64,000 nucleotides of DNA from Ancylobacter radicis (GTDB lineage: Bacteria; Pseudomonadota; Alphaproteobacteria; Rhizobiales; Xanthobacteraceae). Position 1 is the stretch's first letter; each line of letters starts with the position of its first letter. Where the stretch lies: the NCBI RefSeq assembly GCF_018449475.1, contig NZ_JAHCQH010000015.1:806001-870000 (forward strand). The letters run 5' to 3'. Position numbers and translations under genes: made by a program. The notes under the pieces are model-generated. The model searched no databases. It saw only the letters and a list, made by a program, of their open reading frames with translations, and was not told the origin of the DNA. Shown piece after piece: positions 54,248-63,664 of this stretch.

Positions 54248-55780
54248 ATGGTCCAGCGCGTGGCGACGGTGGCGTTCGAGGGCGTCGAGGCACGCCCGGT
54301 CGACGTTCAAGTTCAGGTGAGCCCGGGACTGCCGGCCTTCAATCTGGTCGGGCTGGCCGACAAGGCGGTCACCGAGGCGAAGGAGCGGGTGCGCGCCGCG
54401 CTCATCGCCTCGGGCCTCGCGCTGCCGGCGCGGCGCATCACCGTCAACCTCGCCCCGGCGGATTTGCCCAAGGAAGGCAGCCATTACGACCTGCCGATCG
54501 CGCTCGGCCTGATGGCGGCGATCGGCGCCATCGCCGGCGACGCGCTGGACGGTTTCACCGTGGTCGGCGAACTGGCGCTGGACGGGCGCATCGCCCCGGT
54601 TGCCGGCGTGCTGCCGGCCGCCATCGGCGCCAATGCGCGCGGCCATGGCCTCATCTGCCCCGCCGCCTGCGGCCCGGAGGCCGCCTGGGCCAGCCCGGAC
54701 ATGTCGGTGCTCGCCCCGCACTCGCTGGTGCAGCTGGTCAATCATTTCGCCGGTCGGCAATTGCTGGCCCGGCCCGAGCCGCGGCTCGACAGCGGCAGCA
54801 CCAGCCTGCCGGACCTCGCGGAGGTGAAGGGGCAGGAGACCGCCAAGCGGGCGCTGGAGATCGCCGCCGCCGGCCGGCACAATCTCCTGCTGTCCGGCCC
54901 GCCCGGCGCCGGCAAGTCGATGCTGGCGCAGCGCCTGCCCTCCATCCTGCCGCCGCTCACCCCGGCGGAGCTGCTGGAAGTCTCGATGATCACCTCGGTG
55001 GCCGGCGCGCTGCAGGGCGGGGCGCTCACCAATCGCCGGCCGTTCCGCGCGCCGCATCATTCCGCCAGCATGGCGGCGATGGTGGGCGGCGGCATGCGGG
55101 CCCGGCCGGGCGAGGTCTCGCTCGCCCATAATGGCGTGCTGTTTCTCGACGAATTGCCGGAATTCGCCCCGGCCGTGCTGGATTCGCTGCGCCAGCCGCT
55201 GGAGACCGGCGAGGCGGTGATCGCCCGCGCCAATCACCGCATCTCCTATCCCGCCCGCTTCCAACTGGTGGCAGCGATGAATCCATGCCGCTGCGGGCGG
55301 GCCGGCGAGCCCGGCCACACCTGCCGGCGCGGGCCGCGCTGCGCCAGCGACTATCAGGACCGGCTCTCCGGGCCGTTCCTCGACCGGATCGACCTGCATC
55401 TCGACGTGCCCTCGGTCTCGGCGGTCGATCTGGTGCGGCCGGGCCCGACCGAATCGAGCGCGGCGGTGGCCGCGCGGGTGTTCGAGGCACGCCGCGTGCA
55501 GCGCGAACGCTACCGCGCCCTCGGTCGCCCGGATTTGTCGACCAATGCCGAGGCGAGCGGCCCGATCCTGGAAGAGATTGCCGCCCCGGACGAGGCCGGC
55601 GCCGCCCTGCTGGCCGATGCCGCCCGGCTGATGCGGCTGTCCGCGCGTGGCTATCACCGCGTGCTGCGGGTCGCCCGCACCTTGGCCGATCTCGGCGGGG
55701 CGGAGACGGTCGGGCGCAGCCAGCTCGCCGAGGCGCTGGCCTATCGCGCCGCCGCCGACCGCGCCGCCGCGGCCGCGTGA
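54248..55780 (+). CDS. comM: ComM/YifB family Mg-chelatase-like AAA+ ATPase
   Basis: This 510-residue protein has an N-terminal Lon-like domain (FNLVGLADKAVTEAKERVRAAL), an AAA+ core with Walker A LLSGPPGAGKSMLAQRLP near residue 215 and Walker B VLFLDELPEF near 300, and the C-terminal MgCh motif with a zinc-type NPCRCGRAGEPGHTC. ComM is a helicase that helps branch migration in natural transformation. Divergent from the fds operon. ATG 54248 gives the family length. Confidence 0.95.
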   Translation: MVQRVATVAFEGVEARPVDVQVQVSPGLPAFNLVGLADKAVTEAKERVRAALIASGLALPARRITVNLAPADLPKEGSHYDLPIALGLMAAIGAIAGDALDGFTVVGELALDGRIAPVAGVLPAAIGANARGHGLICPAACGPEAAWASPDMSVLAPHSLVQLVNHFAGRQLLARPEPRLDSGSTSLPDLAEVKGQETAKRALEIAAAGRHNLLLSGPPGAGKSMLAQRLPSILPPLTPAELLEVSMITSVAGALQGGALTNRRPFRAPHHSASMAAMVGGGMRARPGEVSLAHNGVLFLDELPEFAPAVLDSLRQPLETGEAVIARANHRISYPARFQLVAAMNPCRCGRAGEPGHTCRRGPRCASDYQDRLSGPFLDRIDLHLDVPSVSAVDLVRPGPTESSAAVAARVFEARRVQRERYRALGRPDLSTNAEASGPILEEIAAPDEAGAALLADAARLMRLSARGYHRVLRVARTLADLGGAETVGRSQLAEALAYRAAADRAAAAA

Positions 55781-55820
55781 CGGAGGAGGAGTGGGAGAGG
55801 ACGGGAGCAAATGGACAGCA

Positions 55821-56430
55821 GGCGTCATCCCGGACGGCCACAGGCCGAGCCGGGATAGCGCGCCGCGAAAGTCCTCCGACGATCCCGGCTCTCCGCTTCG
55901 CTGCGGCCGGGATGACGCCTGCGGACTCGGGGCGATGACAGGGGCGGCACGATGACGGGGGACGGCGCGAGACCGGAGCGCCGCCGTTTCCAGACAAGCC
56001 GAGCGTCGCGCCCCACCCCCACCACGTCATGGCCGGGCTTGACCCGGCCATCCACGCTTTCCCGCCCCCCGCACGCAGCCAAAGACATGGATCCCCGGAT
56101 CACGCCCGGGGATGACAGCGGGATGAAGAGAGGGCGTCATCCCGGACGGCCACAGGCCGAGCCGGGATAGCGCGCCGCGAAAGTCCTCCGACGATCCCGG
56201 CTCTCCGCTTCGCTGCGGCCGGGATGACGCCTGCGGACTCGGGGCGATGACAGGGGCGGCACGATGACGGGGGACGGCGCGAGACCGGAGCGCCGCCGTT
56301 TCCAGACAAGCCGAGTGTCGCGCCCCACCCCCACCACGTCATGGCCGGGCTTGACCCGGCCATCCACGACTTCCCGCCCCCCGCACGCAGCCAAAGACAT
56401 GGATCCCCGGATCACGCCCCGGGGATGAGG
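55821..56430. repeat. Tandem duplication of a 312-base noncoding block
   Basis: 55821-56132 and 56133-56430 are almost identical, with only a few base differences. Each block has an inverted repeat of the GTCATCCCGG type at its left end, a unique middle, and a family A REP unit at its right end (56026-56116 and 56338-56430). No gene is supported from 55781 to 56545. The near-identity points to a recent event. Confidence 0.9.
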
Positions 56431-56545
56431 GCGGGTGCGGATGGCGCCCCGCCGCCTGACGTAGAGATGATCTGTCACATGCTCGTCCTAGAGATGTGAT
56501 TCCTCTTGGCGGATCGCTATACTTGAGCCGAGGTTGGGGGTTGCC

Positions 56546-57607
56546 ATGACCGAGATGCTGGCCGACGCGAATGTCGAAGCGGTGCCCGCCACCGCGTCCT
56601 CGGTGTTTCGGGCGTTTCTCAAGCCCGGCCTGCTGCCCCCGGCCCTGCTGAAGCCCTTCACGCCGAAGACCGCCCGGCCCGCCTCGCCCGCCCCGTCGCG
56701 CTTTTCCCCCGCCGCCTTCGCCCCTTCGCGCCTGATGCCGGCGCTGCGCTCCTATTCGGGCCTGCGCCACCGCGAGAGCCGCGCGCCCACCGGCCCGTCG
56801 ACCCTCGGCCGGATCGGCGCGCTGGAAGTGCGCCTTGCCGTCACGGCGGCGGATGTGCGGCGCGCCCAGCGCCTGCGCTATGAGGTGTTCTACGAGGAAA
56901 TGTCGGCGATCCCGGCCGCCGCGGCGCGGATCGCGCGGCGCGACTTCGACCAGTTCGACGCAATTTGCGACCATCTCCTGGTGCTCGACCACGATAATTG
57001 CCGCGTCGTGCGCGGGCGCCGCGAGCCGCGCGTGGTCGGTACCTACCGGCTGCTGCGCCAGAGCATGGCCGAACGCCATGGCGGCTTCTACACCGCCAGC
57101 GAGTTCGACATCGGCCCGCTGCTGGCGCGCCATCCCGGCCGCCGCTTCCTGGAGCTGGGCCGCTCCTGCGTGCTGCGCCCCTATCGCACCAAGCGCACCG
57201 TCGAGCTGCTCTGGCACGGCATCTGGGCCTATGTCCGCCGACACGGCATCGATGTGATGTTCGGCTGCGCCAGCCTTGAGGGCACCGATCCGCAGGCGCT
57301 GGCCCGCCCGCTCGCCTTCCTCCACCATTTCGCCCCGGTCGACCCGGAATGGTCGGCCGATGCCCTGCCGCGTCACGCCGCAGCGATGGACCGCCTCCCG
57401 GTCGAGGCGCTCGACGCCAAGGCGGCGCTGAACGATCTCCCCCCGCTGATCAAGGGCTATCTGCGCCTCGGCGCGCAGATCGGGCGCGGCGCCGTGGTCG
57501 ATCACCAGTTCGGCACCACCGATGTGCTGATCGTGCTGCCGGTCGAGCGCATCAATGCGCGCTATCTCGATCATTTCGGCGTCAATGGCGAGCGCCACGC
57601 CGCCTGA
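56546..57607 (+). CDS. OlsB-like N-acyltransferase (hemolysin-type GNAT)
   Basis: This 353-residue protein has a GNAT-like core from about residue 90: RLRYEVFYEEM, DFDQFDAICDHLLVLD, VVGTYRLLRQ, FLELGRSCVLRPYRTKRTVELLWHGI and IKGYLRLGAQIG. These are the signatures of OlsB ornithine N-acyltransferases, the first step of ornithine lipid synthesis. The first 80 residues are a Pro/Ala/Ser-rich extension not usual in OlsB. No olsA is adjacent. Ornithine lipid synthesis is probable but another acyl acceptor is possible. Confidence 0.83.
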   Translation: MTEMLADANVEAVPATASSVFRAFLKPGLLPPALLKPFTPKTARPASPAPSRFSPAAFAPSRLMPALRSYSGLRHRESRAPTGPSTLGRIGALEVRLAVTAADVRRAQRLRYEVFYEEMSAIPAAAARIARRDFDQFDAICDHLLVLDHDNCRVVRGRREPRVVGTYRLLRQSMAERHGGFYTASEFDIGPLLARHPGRRFLELGRSCVLRPYRTKRTVELLWHGIWAYVRRHGIDVMFGCASLEGTDPQALARPLAFLHHFAPVDPEWSADALPRHAAAMDRLPVEALDAKAALNDLPPLIKGYLRLGAQIGRGAVVDHQFGTTDVLIVLPVERINARYLDHFGVNGERHAA

Positions 57608-57761
57608 GCGCGCGCCAACCGCCCTGACACTCAATGCCGCCGATACCCGCGCCGGACCCGCGCGGAACGAGCTTGCACGAAACGAGCTTGCGCGAGGTAG
57701 CGCGTCGCCCGCCGGTGACGCTGCGCCGTCGTGCCTTTTTCGCCCGGCACGAAGGCGCGAT

Positions 57762-57790
57762 CTTGCAGCCGCCCCGCCCCTCGCCCATAT
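57762..57790 (+). promoter_or_regulatory. RpoH (sigma-32) type promoter of hsp20
   Basis: CTTGCAG (57762-57768), 15 bases, CCCATAT (57784-57790) fits the heat-shock consensus CTTGAAA-N11-15-CCCATnT. A start near 57797 would give a leader of about 60 bases before the hsp20 ATG. Confidence 0.7.
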
Positions 57791-57801
57791 CTGAACGCAA
57801 C

Positions 57802-57858
57802 GGGACGCCGTCACCGGGTCCCATCACGCAAAGTCGCTTCGAACGAGGACTTTGGGAC
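57802..57858 (+). promoter_or_regulatory. ROSE-type RNA thermometer in the hsp20 leader
   Basis: The short leader can form GGGAC-11 nt-GTCCC (57802-57822). It can also form an SD-blocking hairpin in which AAAGTC pairs with GACTTT (57830-57853) and TCGCT (57834-57838) faces AGGA (57846-57849) with one G bulged. U(U/C)GCU against the Shine-Dalgarno with a bulged G is the defining feature of ROSE elements of alphaproteobacterial small heat-shock genes. Confidence 0.7.
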
Positions 57859-58281
57859 ATGTCGCGTATTCCCTCGCTGTCGAGCCCCTTCCTGCTCGGC
57901 TTTGACGAGGTCGAGCGAGCTCTCGACCGCGTCATGAAAGGCTCCGACGGCTATCCGCCCTACAATGTGGAGCGGGTCGCGCTGTCGGGCGAGCCCGACC
58001 GTCTGCGGATCACGCTGGCGGTCGCCGGGTTCACCCGCGAGCAGCTGGAAGTGATCGTCGAGGAGAAGCAGCTCGTCATCCGCGGCCGGCAGGCCGACGA
58101 GACCGAGCGCGTCTATCTTCACCGGGGCATCGCCGCCCGCCAGTTCCAGCGCACCTTCGTGCTGGCCGACGGCATGCGCGTGCTCGGGGCCGACCTGAAG
58201 AACGGTCTTCTGTCGATCGATCTCGCCCGGCCGGAACCGGAACGCGTCATCCGACGTATCACCATAGCGACCGATGAGTGA
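57859..58281 (+). CDS. Small heat shock protein (Hsp20/IbpA family)
   Basis: This 140-residue chaperone holds unfolded proteins. The alpha-crystallin domain spans about residues 35-130 with YPPYNVERVALSGEPDRLRI, EVIVEEKQLVIRG, RGIAARQFQRTFVLADGMRV and LKNGLLSIDL (IxI/V-like strand near the end). ATG 57859 is the first codon after the ROSE hairpin. It shares an operon with DUF1150 (46-base gap), and a terminator follows that gene. Confidence 0.96.
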   Translation: MSRIPSLSSPFLLGFDEVERALDRVMKGSDGYPPYNVERVALSGEPDRLRITLAVAGFTREQLEVIVEEKQLVIRGRQADETERVYLHRGIAARQFQRTFVLADGMRVLGADLKNGLLSIDLARPEPERVIRRITIATDE

Positions 58282-58327
58282 GGGGCCCCAAAGCCGGTCT
58301 CGACAGCTACGAAAGGAGTCGCGGACC

Positions 58328-58612
58328 ATGACCAACGAATTCCAGATCGACGCTTCCTCGGCAGGCGACGCCATCGCCGGCGCGCTCTCCCCGGAAGCCT
58401 TCGCCAATCTCGGCGACGGGCACATCGCCTATGTGCGCCCGATCCGCTCGGAAGACGCGGCCGAGATGTTTCCCCAGGCACGGCTCGCGCCGGGTCTCCA
58501 GCTTTTCACCCTGCACGGGGCGGACGGCACGCCGATCATGCTGACCGACAGCCGCGAGGCGGCGATCGCCTCCGCCCATCAGAACGAGCTGGTGACGCTC
58601 AGCGTGCACTGA
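58328..58612 (+). CDS. DUF1150 family protein
   Basis: This 94-residue protein has the DUF1150 core AFANLGDGHIAYVRPIRSED and TLHGADGTPIMLTDSREAAIA. The family is found after hsp20 genes in alphaproteobacteria, as here, so a heat-stress role is inferred, but no activity is known. AAAGGAG precedes ATG 58328. Confidence 0.92.
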   Translation: MTNEFQIDASSAGDAIAGALSPEAFANLGDGHIAYVRPIRSEDAAEMFPQARLAPGLQLFTLHGADGTPIMLTDSREAAIASAHQNELVTLSVH

Positions 58613-58671
58613 GCAGCTCGGACGGATCGGCCGGACTGGCCTGATCGTCCACCCGACTGCACTGACAATCC

Positions 58672-58714
58672 ACGGCCGGCCGCCGGGTAATCCCCCGCGA
58701 CCGGCCGTTTTTTT
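58672..58714 (+). terminator. Rho-independent terminator of hsp20-DUF1150
   Basis: ACGGCCGG and CCGGCCGT enclose a 21-base loop, followed by seven T. The T run reaches the stop codon of the opposing gshB gene. Confidence 0.9.
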
Positions 58715-59655
58715 CAGCCGTGACGGGCCTCGATGGCGTCCCAGACCTTGCCCGCCAGGTTCCCCCCGCCGAGGCGCTGGATCGCCCGCAGCCCGGTCGG
58801 GGCGGTGACGTTGATCTCGGTGAGGTAGCCGCCGATCACGTCTATCCCTGTGAGAAGCAAGCCTTTTTCCCGCAGCGACGGCCCCAGCCGCTCGCAGATC
58901 TCGCGCTCGCGCGGGGTGAGATCGGTCTCCTTGGCGGCGCCGCCGCGCACCATATTGGAGCGCAGATCGCCCGCGCTCGGCACCCGGTTCACCGCCCCGG
59001 CGAACACGCCATCCACCAGGATGATCCGCTTGTCCCCCGCGCTAACCGCCGGAAGAAACTGCTGAATCACCCACGGCTCCCGGAAGACCTGCGCGAACAT
59101 GTCGTAGAGCGAGCCGAAATTGAGGTCGTCGCGGGTCAGCCGGAACACCGAGGAGCCGCCATGGCCATAGAGCGGCTTGGCCACGATATCGCCGAACTCC
59201 TCGCGGAAGGCCTTGATTTCATTGAGATCCCGCGTGATCAGCGTCGGCGGCATCAGGTCCGGGAACTCGGTGACGAAGATCTTCTCCGGCGCGTTGCGCA
59301 CATGGGCGGGATCGTTCACCACCAGCGTGCGCGGGTGCACCCGCTCCAGCATGTGGGTGGCGGTGATGTAGTTGAGATCGAAGGGCGGATCCTGCCGCAT
59401 CAGGATCACGTCGAAACTGTCGAGCCGCACCCGCTCCGGCGCCCCGAGGGTGAAATGATCGCCCTTCACATCGCGCACCTCGACCGGCTCGACGGTGGCG
59501 AACACCTCGCCGTCGCGCATGGCGAGACGGTCGGTGGTGTAATAGGCGAGGCGATGGCCGCGCGCCTGGGCTTCCAGCATGAGGGCGAAGCCGGAATCGC
59601 CAGCGATGTTAAGGCGTTCGATCGGGTCCGTCTGGATGGCGACGTTCAAGCTCAT
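58714..59655 (-). CDS. gshB: Glutathione synthetase
   Basis: This 313-residue ATP-grasp enzyme joins gamma-glutamylcysteine and glycine. It has [37 protein letters not shown] and [19 protein letters not shown], the classic GshB motifs. ATG 59655 starts the conserved [14 protein letters not shown]. It follows rsmI-yraN on the same strand with a 94-base gap, the usual order in alphaproteobacteria. Confidence 0.97.
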   Translation of the reverse strand: MSLNVAIQTDPIERLNIAGDSGFALMLEAQARGHRLAYYTTDRLAMRDGEVFATVEPVEVRDVKGDHFTLGAPERVRLDSFDVILMRQDPPFDLNYITATHMLERVHPRTLVVNDPAHVRNAPEKIFVTEFPDLMPPTLITRDLNEIKAFREEFGDIVAKPLYGHGGSSVFRLTRDDLNFGSLYDMFAQVFREPWVIQQFLPAVSAGDKRIILVDGVFAGAVNRVPSAGDLRSNMVRGGAAKETDLTPREREICERLGPSLREKGLLLTGIDVIGGYLTEINVTAPTGLRAIQRLGGGNLAGKVWDAIEARHG

Positions 59656-59749
59656 GGGAGTTCCGTCTGAAGCATCGGTGGGGCGGCCGCGCCGCGGGTC
59701 TCTGCTGATGTAGTCCCTCGCCGGCCGATGCGCCACGGGGGCGGGCGGG

Positions 59750-60124
59750 TCACTCCGCCTCGAACGCTCCGGGAAGGTGTTGCGGCGCCCGGCCCGGTGC
59801 GATCAGCACCACATCGAGCCGCATGTCGAGACCGGCCAGCTCAGGATTATCCGCCAGAAAAATCTCCGCCGCTCCGGCAATGCGCCGCCTCTGGCGGGGA
59901 AGAAGCGACTCGGCCGCGCGGACCAGCGTGCCGCGCGCCTTGACCTCGACAAAGATGACAAGATCGGCGCGGCGGGCGACGAGGTCGATCTCGCCGCGCG
60001 CCGTGCGCACACGCTTGGCCAGGATGACGAAACCCTGTCCCTCCAGAAGGGCCGCGGCCATCGCCTCCGCGTCGACGCCGCGCGTGAAGGCGGCGCGCCG
60101 GGCAGGGGTGGAGGGCCGCCTCAT
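59750..60124 (-). CDS. YraN/UPF0102 family nuclease-like protein
   Basis: This 124-residue protein has a restriction-endonuclease-like fold: [22 protein letters not shown] (the D...ExK catalytic pattern) near residues 50-72, then [19 protein letters not shown]. Function is unproven. ATG 60124 lies seven bases after the rsmI stop, so they are cotranscribed. An upstream in-frame extension is not conserved. Confidence 0.92.
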   Translation of the reverse strand: MRRPSTPARRAAFTRGVDAEAMAAALLEGQGFVILAKRVRTARGEIDLVARRADLVIFVEVKARGTLVRAAESLLPRQRRRIAGAAEIFLADNPELAGLDMRLDVVLIAPGRAPQHLPGAFEAE

Positions 60125-60131
60125 GGCCGGG

Positions 60132-61034
60132 TCATTCCTGCCCCTGAAGGGCCAGCGCACGGGCATAGATGGCGCGGCGCGGCAGTCCGGTTGCGGTCGC
60201 GACCGCGATGGCCGCATCCTTCACCGACAGCGTGGCGAGCGCCTGCCGCAGGGCGGCATCGACATCGTCCGGGGAGGCCTCCTCAGCCAGCGGCGGACCG
60301 ATCACCAGCACGATCTCGCCCTTGGGCGGGCCCGCTTCAGCATAATGGGCCGCCAGCGCGCCGAGCGTACCGCGTCGTACCTCCTCGAAGGTCTTGGTAA
60401 GCTCGCGACACACCGCCGCCGGCCGGGCACCGAGACCGGCGGCAAGATCGGCGAGGCTCTCCGGGAGCCGTGGGCCGCTCTCATAGATCACCAGCGTCGC
60501 CGGCAGCGTTTTCAGCTCGGCAATGCGGGTCTGCCGGGCGCCGCTTTTGGGCGGCAGGAAGCCCTCGAAGAAAAAGCGGTCGGTGGGCAGTCCCGCCGCC
60601 ACCAGCGCGGCGAGGCTCGCCGAGGCGCCGGGCAACGGAATGACGCGAAAACCGCCGGCAATCGCCGCTTCCACCAGCTTGTAGCCGGGGTCGGAGACCA
60701 GGGGCGTGCCGGCGTCCGAGACCAGCGCGACCGTCCCCCCTTCGGAGAGCCTGGCCAGCAGGCGCGGGCGCATATGCTCGGCATTATGATCGTGATAGGC
60801 CAGCAGCGGCGTTTCGATTCCGTAACGATCCAGCAAACGGCGGGTAACGCGGGTGTCCTCGCAGGCGATCAGATCCGCGCCGGCCAGCGTCTCCAACCCG
60901 CGCAGGGTGATGTCACCGAGATTACCGATCGGCGTCGCCACGATGTGCAGGCCGGGCAACAGGCGCGGGGCGGGCAGGCTCTGGCCGGCAAGGCGGAAGC
61001 CACGGAAACGGTCGGCGGGAGGGGGAGTGTTCAT
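60132..61034 (-). CDS. rsmI: 16S rRNA (cytidine(1402)-2'-O)-methyltransferase
   Basis: This 300-residue SAM-dependent enzyme modifies C1402 of 16S rRNA. GLHIVATPIGNLGDITLRGLE near residue 28, ACEDTRVTRRLLDRYGI, LVSDAGTPLVSDPGY and FEGFLPPKSGAR are diagnostic. It is divergent from the LpoA-like lipoprotein gene and followed by yraN. Confidence 0.97.
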   Translation of the reverse strand: MNTPPPADRFRGFRLAGQSLPAPRLLPGLHIVATPIGNLGDITLRGLETLAGADLIACEDTRVTRRLLDRYGIETPLLAYHDHNAEHMRPRLLARLSEGGTVALVSDAGTPLVSDPGYKLVEAAIAGGFRVIPLPGASASLAALVAAGLPTDRFFFEGFLPPKSGARQTRIAELKTLPATLVIYESGPRLPESLADLAAGLGARPAAVCRELTKTFEEVRRGTLGALAAHYAEAGPPKGEIVLVIGPPLAEEASPDDVDAALRQALATLSVKDAAIAVATATGLPRRAIYARALALQGQE

Positions 61035-61227
61035 CGCGACGAGTGTAGAGCCCCGCGCGGCCGGCGAAAAGCAAGGGCGAAGCCGTAAATCGCGCCGTGA
61101 AGGGGTGGATATGTCGGCAATTGATTCTCCCCCACCCCGGCATGAGGTGACAGGTCCCGGCGGCGCACCTTAAAACAGCAACAGGCTCGCCGGACGGGCC
61201 ATCCGCAAGGCTGGACACATCACAGGC

Positions 61228-62451
61228 ATGCAGGACGAACGCAACAGGCCGGGCCTCCGCCCCGCTTTCATCGGCAGCAGCCGGCGCGCCTTCCTGCTCA
61301 TGGCGGGCAGCGCGGCCCTGTCGGCCTGCGGCTCGATCCGCGACACGCCGCCGCCGCAGGCCGAGATCGCGCCGGTGGAGCCCGCCGCGCCGCAGCTTCC
61401 GGCGAATGTGCTCGGCACGGGAACGGTGCGGATCGGCCTCATCCTGCCGCTGAGCGCCAGCGGCAATGCCGCCCTTGCCGCGCAGTCGCTGCGCAATGCG
61501 GCGGAAATGGCGATCGCGGAATTCACCGGCGCGAACATTCAGCTCATCGTCAAGGACGATACCGGCACCGGGCCGGGTGCGCAGGCCGCCGCCCAGCAGG
61601 CGATCGACGAGGGGGCTCGTGCCATCATCGGCCCGGTCTTCGCCCACACGGTGGCCGCCGCCGGCCAGGTCGCCCGCCAGCGCGGCGTGCCGGTGGTCGG
61701 CTTCTCGACCGACACGAATGTGGCGACGCAGGGCGTCTATCTGCTGAGCTTCCTGCCGCAGACCGATGTGGATCGCGCCATCCGCTACGCCGCCTCCATC
61801 GGCCGGCGCTCCTTTGCCGGCCTCGTGCCGGACAATGCCTATGGCTCGGTGGTGGAGGCCGCCTTCCGCGAGACAGTGCCCGTTGTCGGTGGTCGGGTGG
61901 TCGGGCTGGAGCGTTACGCCACAGGCGAGGCGCAATATGCCGAAGCCGCCCGGCGCATTGCCGGTTCGGCGGCGCAGGCCGATGCGCTGTTCCTGCCCGA
62001 TGCGGCCGATGCGGTGCCGCAAATCCTTCAGGCACTGGACAAGGCCGGGGTGAACCTTTCTGGCAAGCAGCTTATCGGCACCGGCCTGTGGGACGACCGC
62101 AAGCTCTTTACCGCCCAATCGGTGGCCGGCGGCATCTTCGCCGCGCCCGACCCGGCAGGATTCCGAGCCTTCGCCGAACGCTATCGGGCACGGTATGGCC
62201 GCGAGCCGGTGCGCACCGCGACGCTCGCCCATGACGCGGTGTCGCTGATGGCGGCGCTGGTGACAGCCCATGGCGAGGTCGGCATCACCGATGCGGCCAT
62301 TCAGAACCCGTCGGGCTTCACCGGCATTGACGGGATTTTCCGCTTCCGGGCGGATGGCACCAACCAGCGCGGCCTCGCCATCATGCAGATCGGCGGCGGC
62401 ACGGTGCAGATCATCAGCCCCGCGCCGCGCAGCTTCGCGCAGGCGAGCTGA
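61228..62451 (+). CDS. LpoA-like penicillin-binding protein activator lipoprotein
   Basis: This 407-residue protein has a lipobox LSAC (Cys34) after a membrane segment, then a periplasmic-binding-protein type I fold (VRIGLILPLSASGNAALAAQSLR; GARAIIGPVFAHTVAAAGQVA; FVLPDNAYG-like region). It resembles the C-terminal half of LpoA, which activates PBP1A in the outer membrane. Amino-acid-binding ABC components share the fold. The place next to rsmI-yraN supports the LpoA-like call. Confidence 0.88.
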   Translation: MQDERNRPGLRPAFIGSSRRAFLLMAGSAALSACGSIRDTPPPQAEIAPVEPAAPQLPANVLGTGTVRIGLILPLSASGNAALAAQSLRNAAEMAIAEFTGANIQLIVKDDTGTGPGAQAAAQQAIDEGARAIIGPVFAHTVAAAGQVARQRGVPVVGFSTDTNVATQGVYLLSFLPQTDVDRAIRYAASIGRRSFAGLVPDNAYGSVVEAAFRETVPVVGGRVVGLERYATGEAQYAEAARRIAGSAAQADALFLPDAADAVPQILQALDKAGVNLSGKQLIGTGLWDDRKLFTAQSVAGGIFAAPDPAGFRAFAERYRARYGREPVRTATLAHDAVSLMAALVTAHGEVGITDAAIQNPSGFTGIDGIFRFRADGTNQRGLAIMQIGGGTVQIISPAPRSFAQAS

Positions 62452-62467
62452 CGCGCCTGAGCGCGCC

Positions 62468-63664
62468 TCACGCCGCGAGATCGGCCACGATGGCGTCGAG
62501 CACCGGAAAGCCGAGCGACGTCACCCGCAGCCGGCCGCCCGGCATTTCCTCGACCATGCCTTCCTCCACCAGCGCAGCCACGCGCTCGGGAGTCACGTCC
62601 CGTCCCGCAAGACGGGCAAATCGCTGGCGGTCAATGCCTTCCTTGAGACGCAGTCCCATCAGCAGGAGCTCATCGGCCTGCTCGGCACGCGACAAGGTCT
62701 CCTCCTGGATGATCCCATGTCCGTCCGCCTCGACCCGGCCCAGCCACGCTTCCGGGCCGCGCTCGGTGGAAGTGGCGAGGCGCCCCTCCGGCGTGTCGAG
62801 CCGTCCATGCGCGCCCGGGCCGATGCCGGCATATTCGCCATAGCGCCAGTAGAGCAGATTATGGCGGCTCTCGGCCCCGGGCCGGGCATGGTTCGAAATC
62901 TCATAGGCCGGAAGCCCGACCGCCGTGGTCGTCTCCTGTGTCGCGTCCCACAGGGCGCGGGCGAGGTCGCCCTCGGGCAGGCGCAGCTTGCCGGCCGCGT
63001 GGAGCGCGGCGAAGGGCGTCCCCTCCTCGATGGTGAGCTGGTAGAGCGAGAGATGCTCGCACCCTTCGTCAATGGCGCGGCGCAGTTCGGCAGCCCAAGC
63101 CTCCGGCGTCTGGCCGGGGCGGGCATAGATCAGATCGAACGATACGCGCTCGAAAGCCGAGCGCGCCACCGCGACCGCAGCAAGCGCCTCATCGGCCGTG
63201 TGCATACGCCCCAAAGCCTTCAGCGCGGCATCGTCAAGCGCCTGCACACCCAGCGAGACGCGGTTGACCCCCGCCGCGCGATAGCCACGGAAACGCTCCG
63301 CCTCCACGCTTGTGGGGTTCGCCTCCAATGTGACCTCGGCACGGGCGTCGAGCGGCCAAGCGGCGTCGATGGCGGACAGGATCGCCCCCACCGTCGCCGG
63401 CTCCATCAGCGACGGGGTACCCCCGCCGAAGAACACGCTCTGCGTGCGCCGCTGGCCGATGGCGGCGCGCATGTGCGCGATCTCGGCGCGGAAGGCGGCG
63501 ATGAAGCGCGCCTGATCCGGCGGGGCGTGGCGGACATGCGAGTTGAAGTCGCAATAGGGACACTTGGCCTTGCAGAACGGCCAATGAACATAGACGCCAA
63601 AGCCGGGATCGGCCGGCGGCGGCGCCGCGCGTCCCGCCGGCTGCCAAAGGCCGCTATTCGTCAA
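62468..63664 (-). CDS. hemW: Radical SAM haem chaperone HemW (HemN-like)
   Basis: This 398-residue protein has the radical SAM motif [11 protein letters not shown] near residue 37 (CxxxCxxC), [10 protein letters not shown] and [12 protein letters not shown]. It ends with a winged-helix-like HemN C-terminal domain. HemW proteins deliver haem and do not make it. TTG 63664 overlaps rdgB by 11 bases and gives the usual N-terminus. No ATG fits before the Cys motif. Confidence 0.93.
   Translation of the reverse strand: MTNSGLWQPAGRAAPPPADPGFGVYVHWPFCKAKCPYCDFNSHVRHAPPDQARFIAAFRAEIAHMRAAIGQRRTQSVFFGGGTPSLMEPATVGAILSAIDAAWPLDARAEVTLEANPTSVEAERFRGYRAAGVNRVSLGVQALDDAALKALGRMHTADEALAAVAVARSAFERVSFDLIYARPGQTPEAWAAELRRAIDEGCEHLSLYQLTIEEGTPFAALHAAGKLRLPEGDLARALWDATQETTTAVGLPAYEISNHARPGAESRHNLLYWRYGEYAGIGPGAHGRLDTPEGRLATSTERGPEAWLGRVEADGHGIIQEETLSRAEQADELLLMGLRLKEGIDRQRFARLAGRDVTPERVAALVEEGMVEEMPGGRLRVTSLGFPVLDAIVADLAA

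Noticed and set aside
55825..56478. Small frames inside the tandem 312-base blocks, encoding nearly identical peptides
   Set aside because: They arise from repeated noncoding sequence, lack ribosome sites and are built from REP arms.
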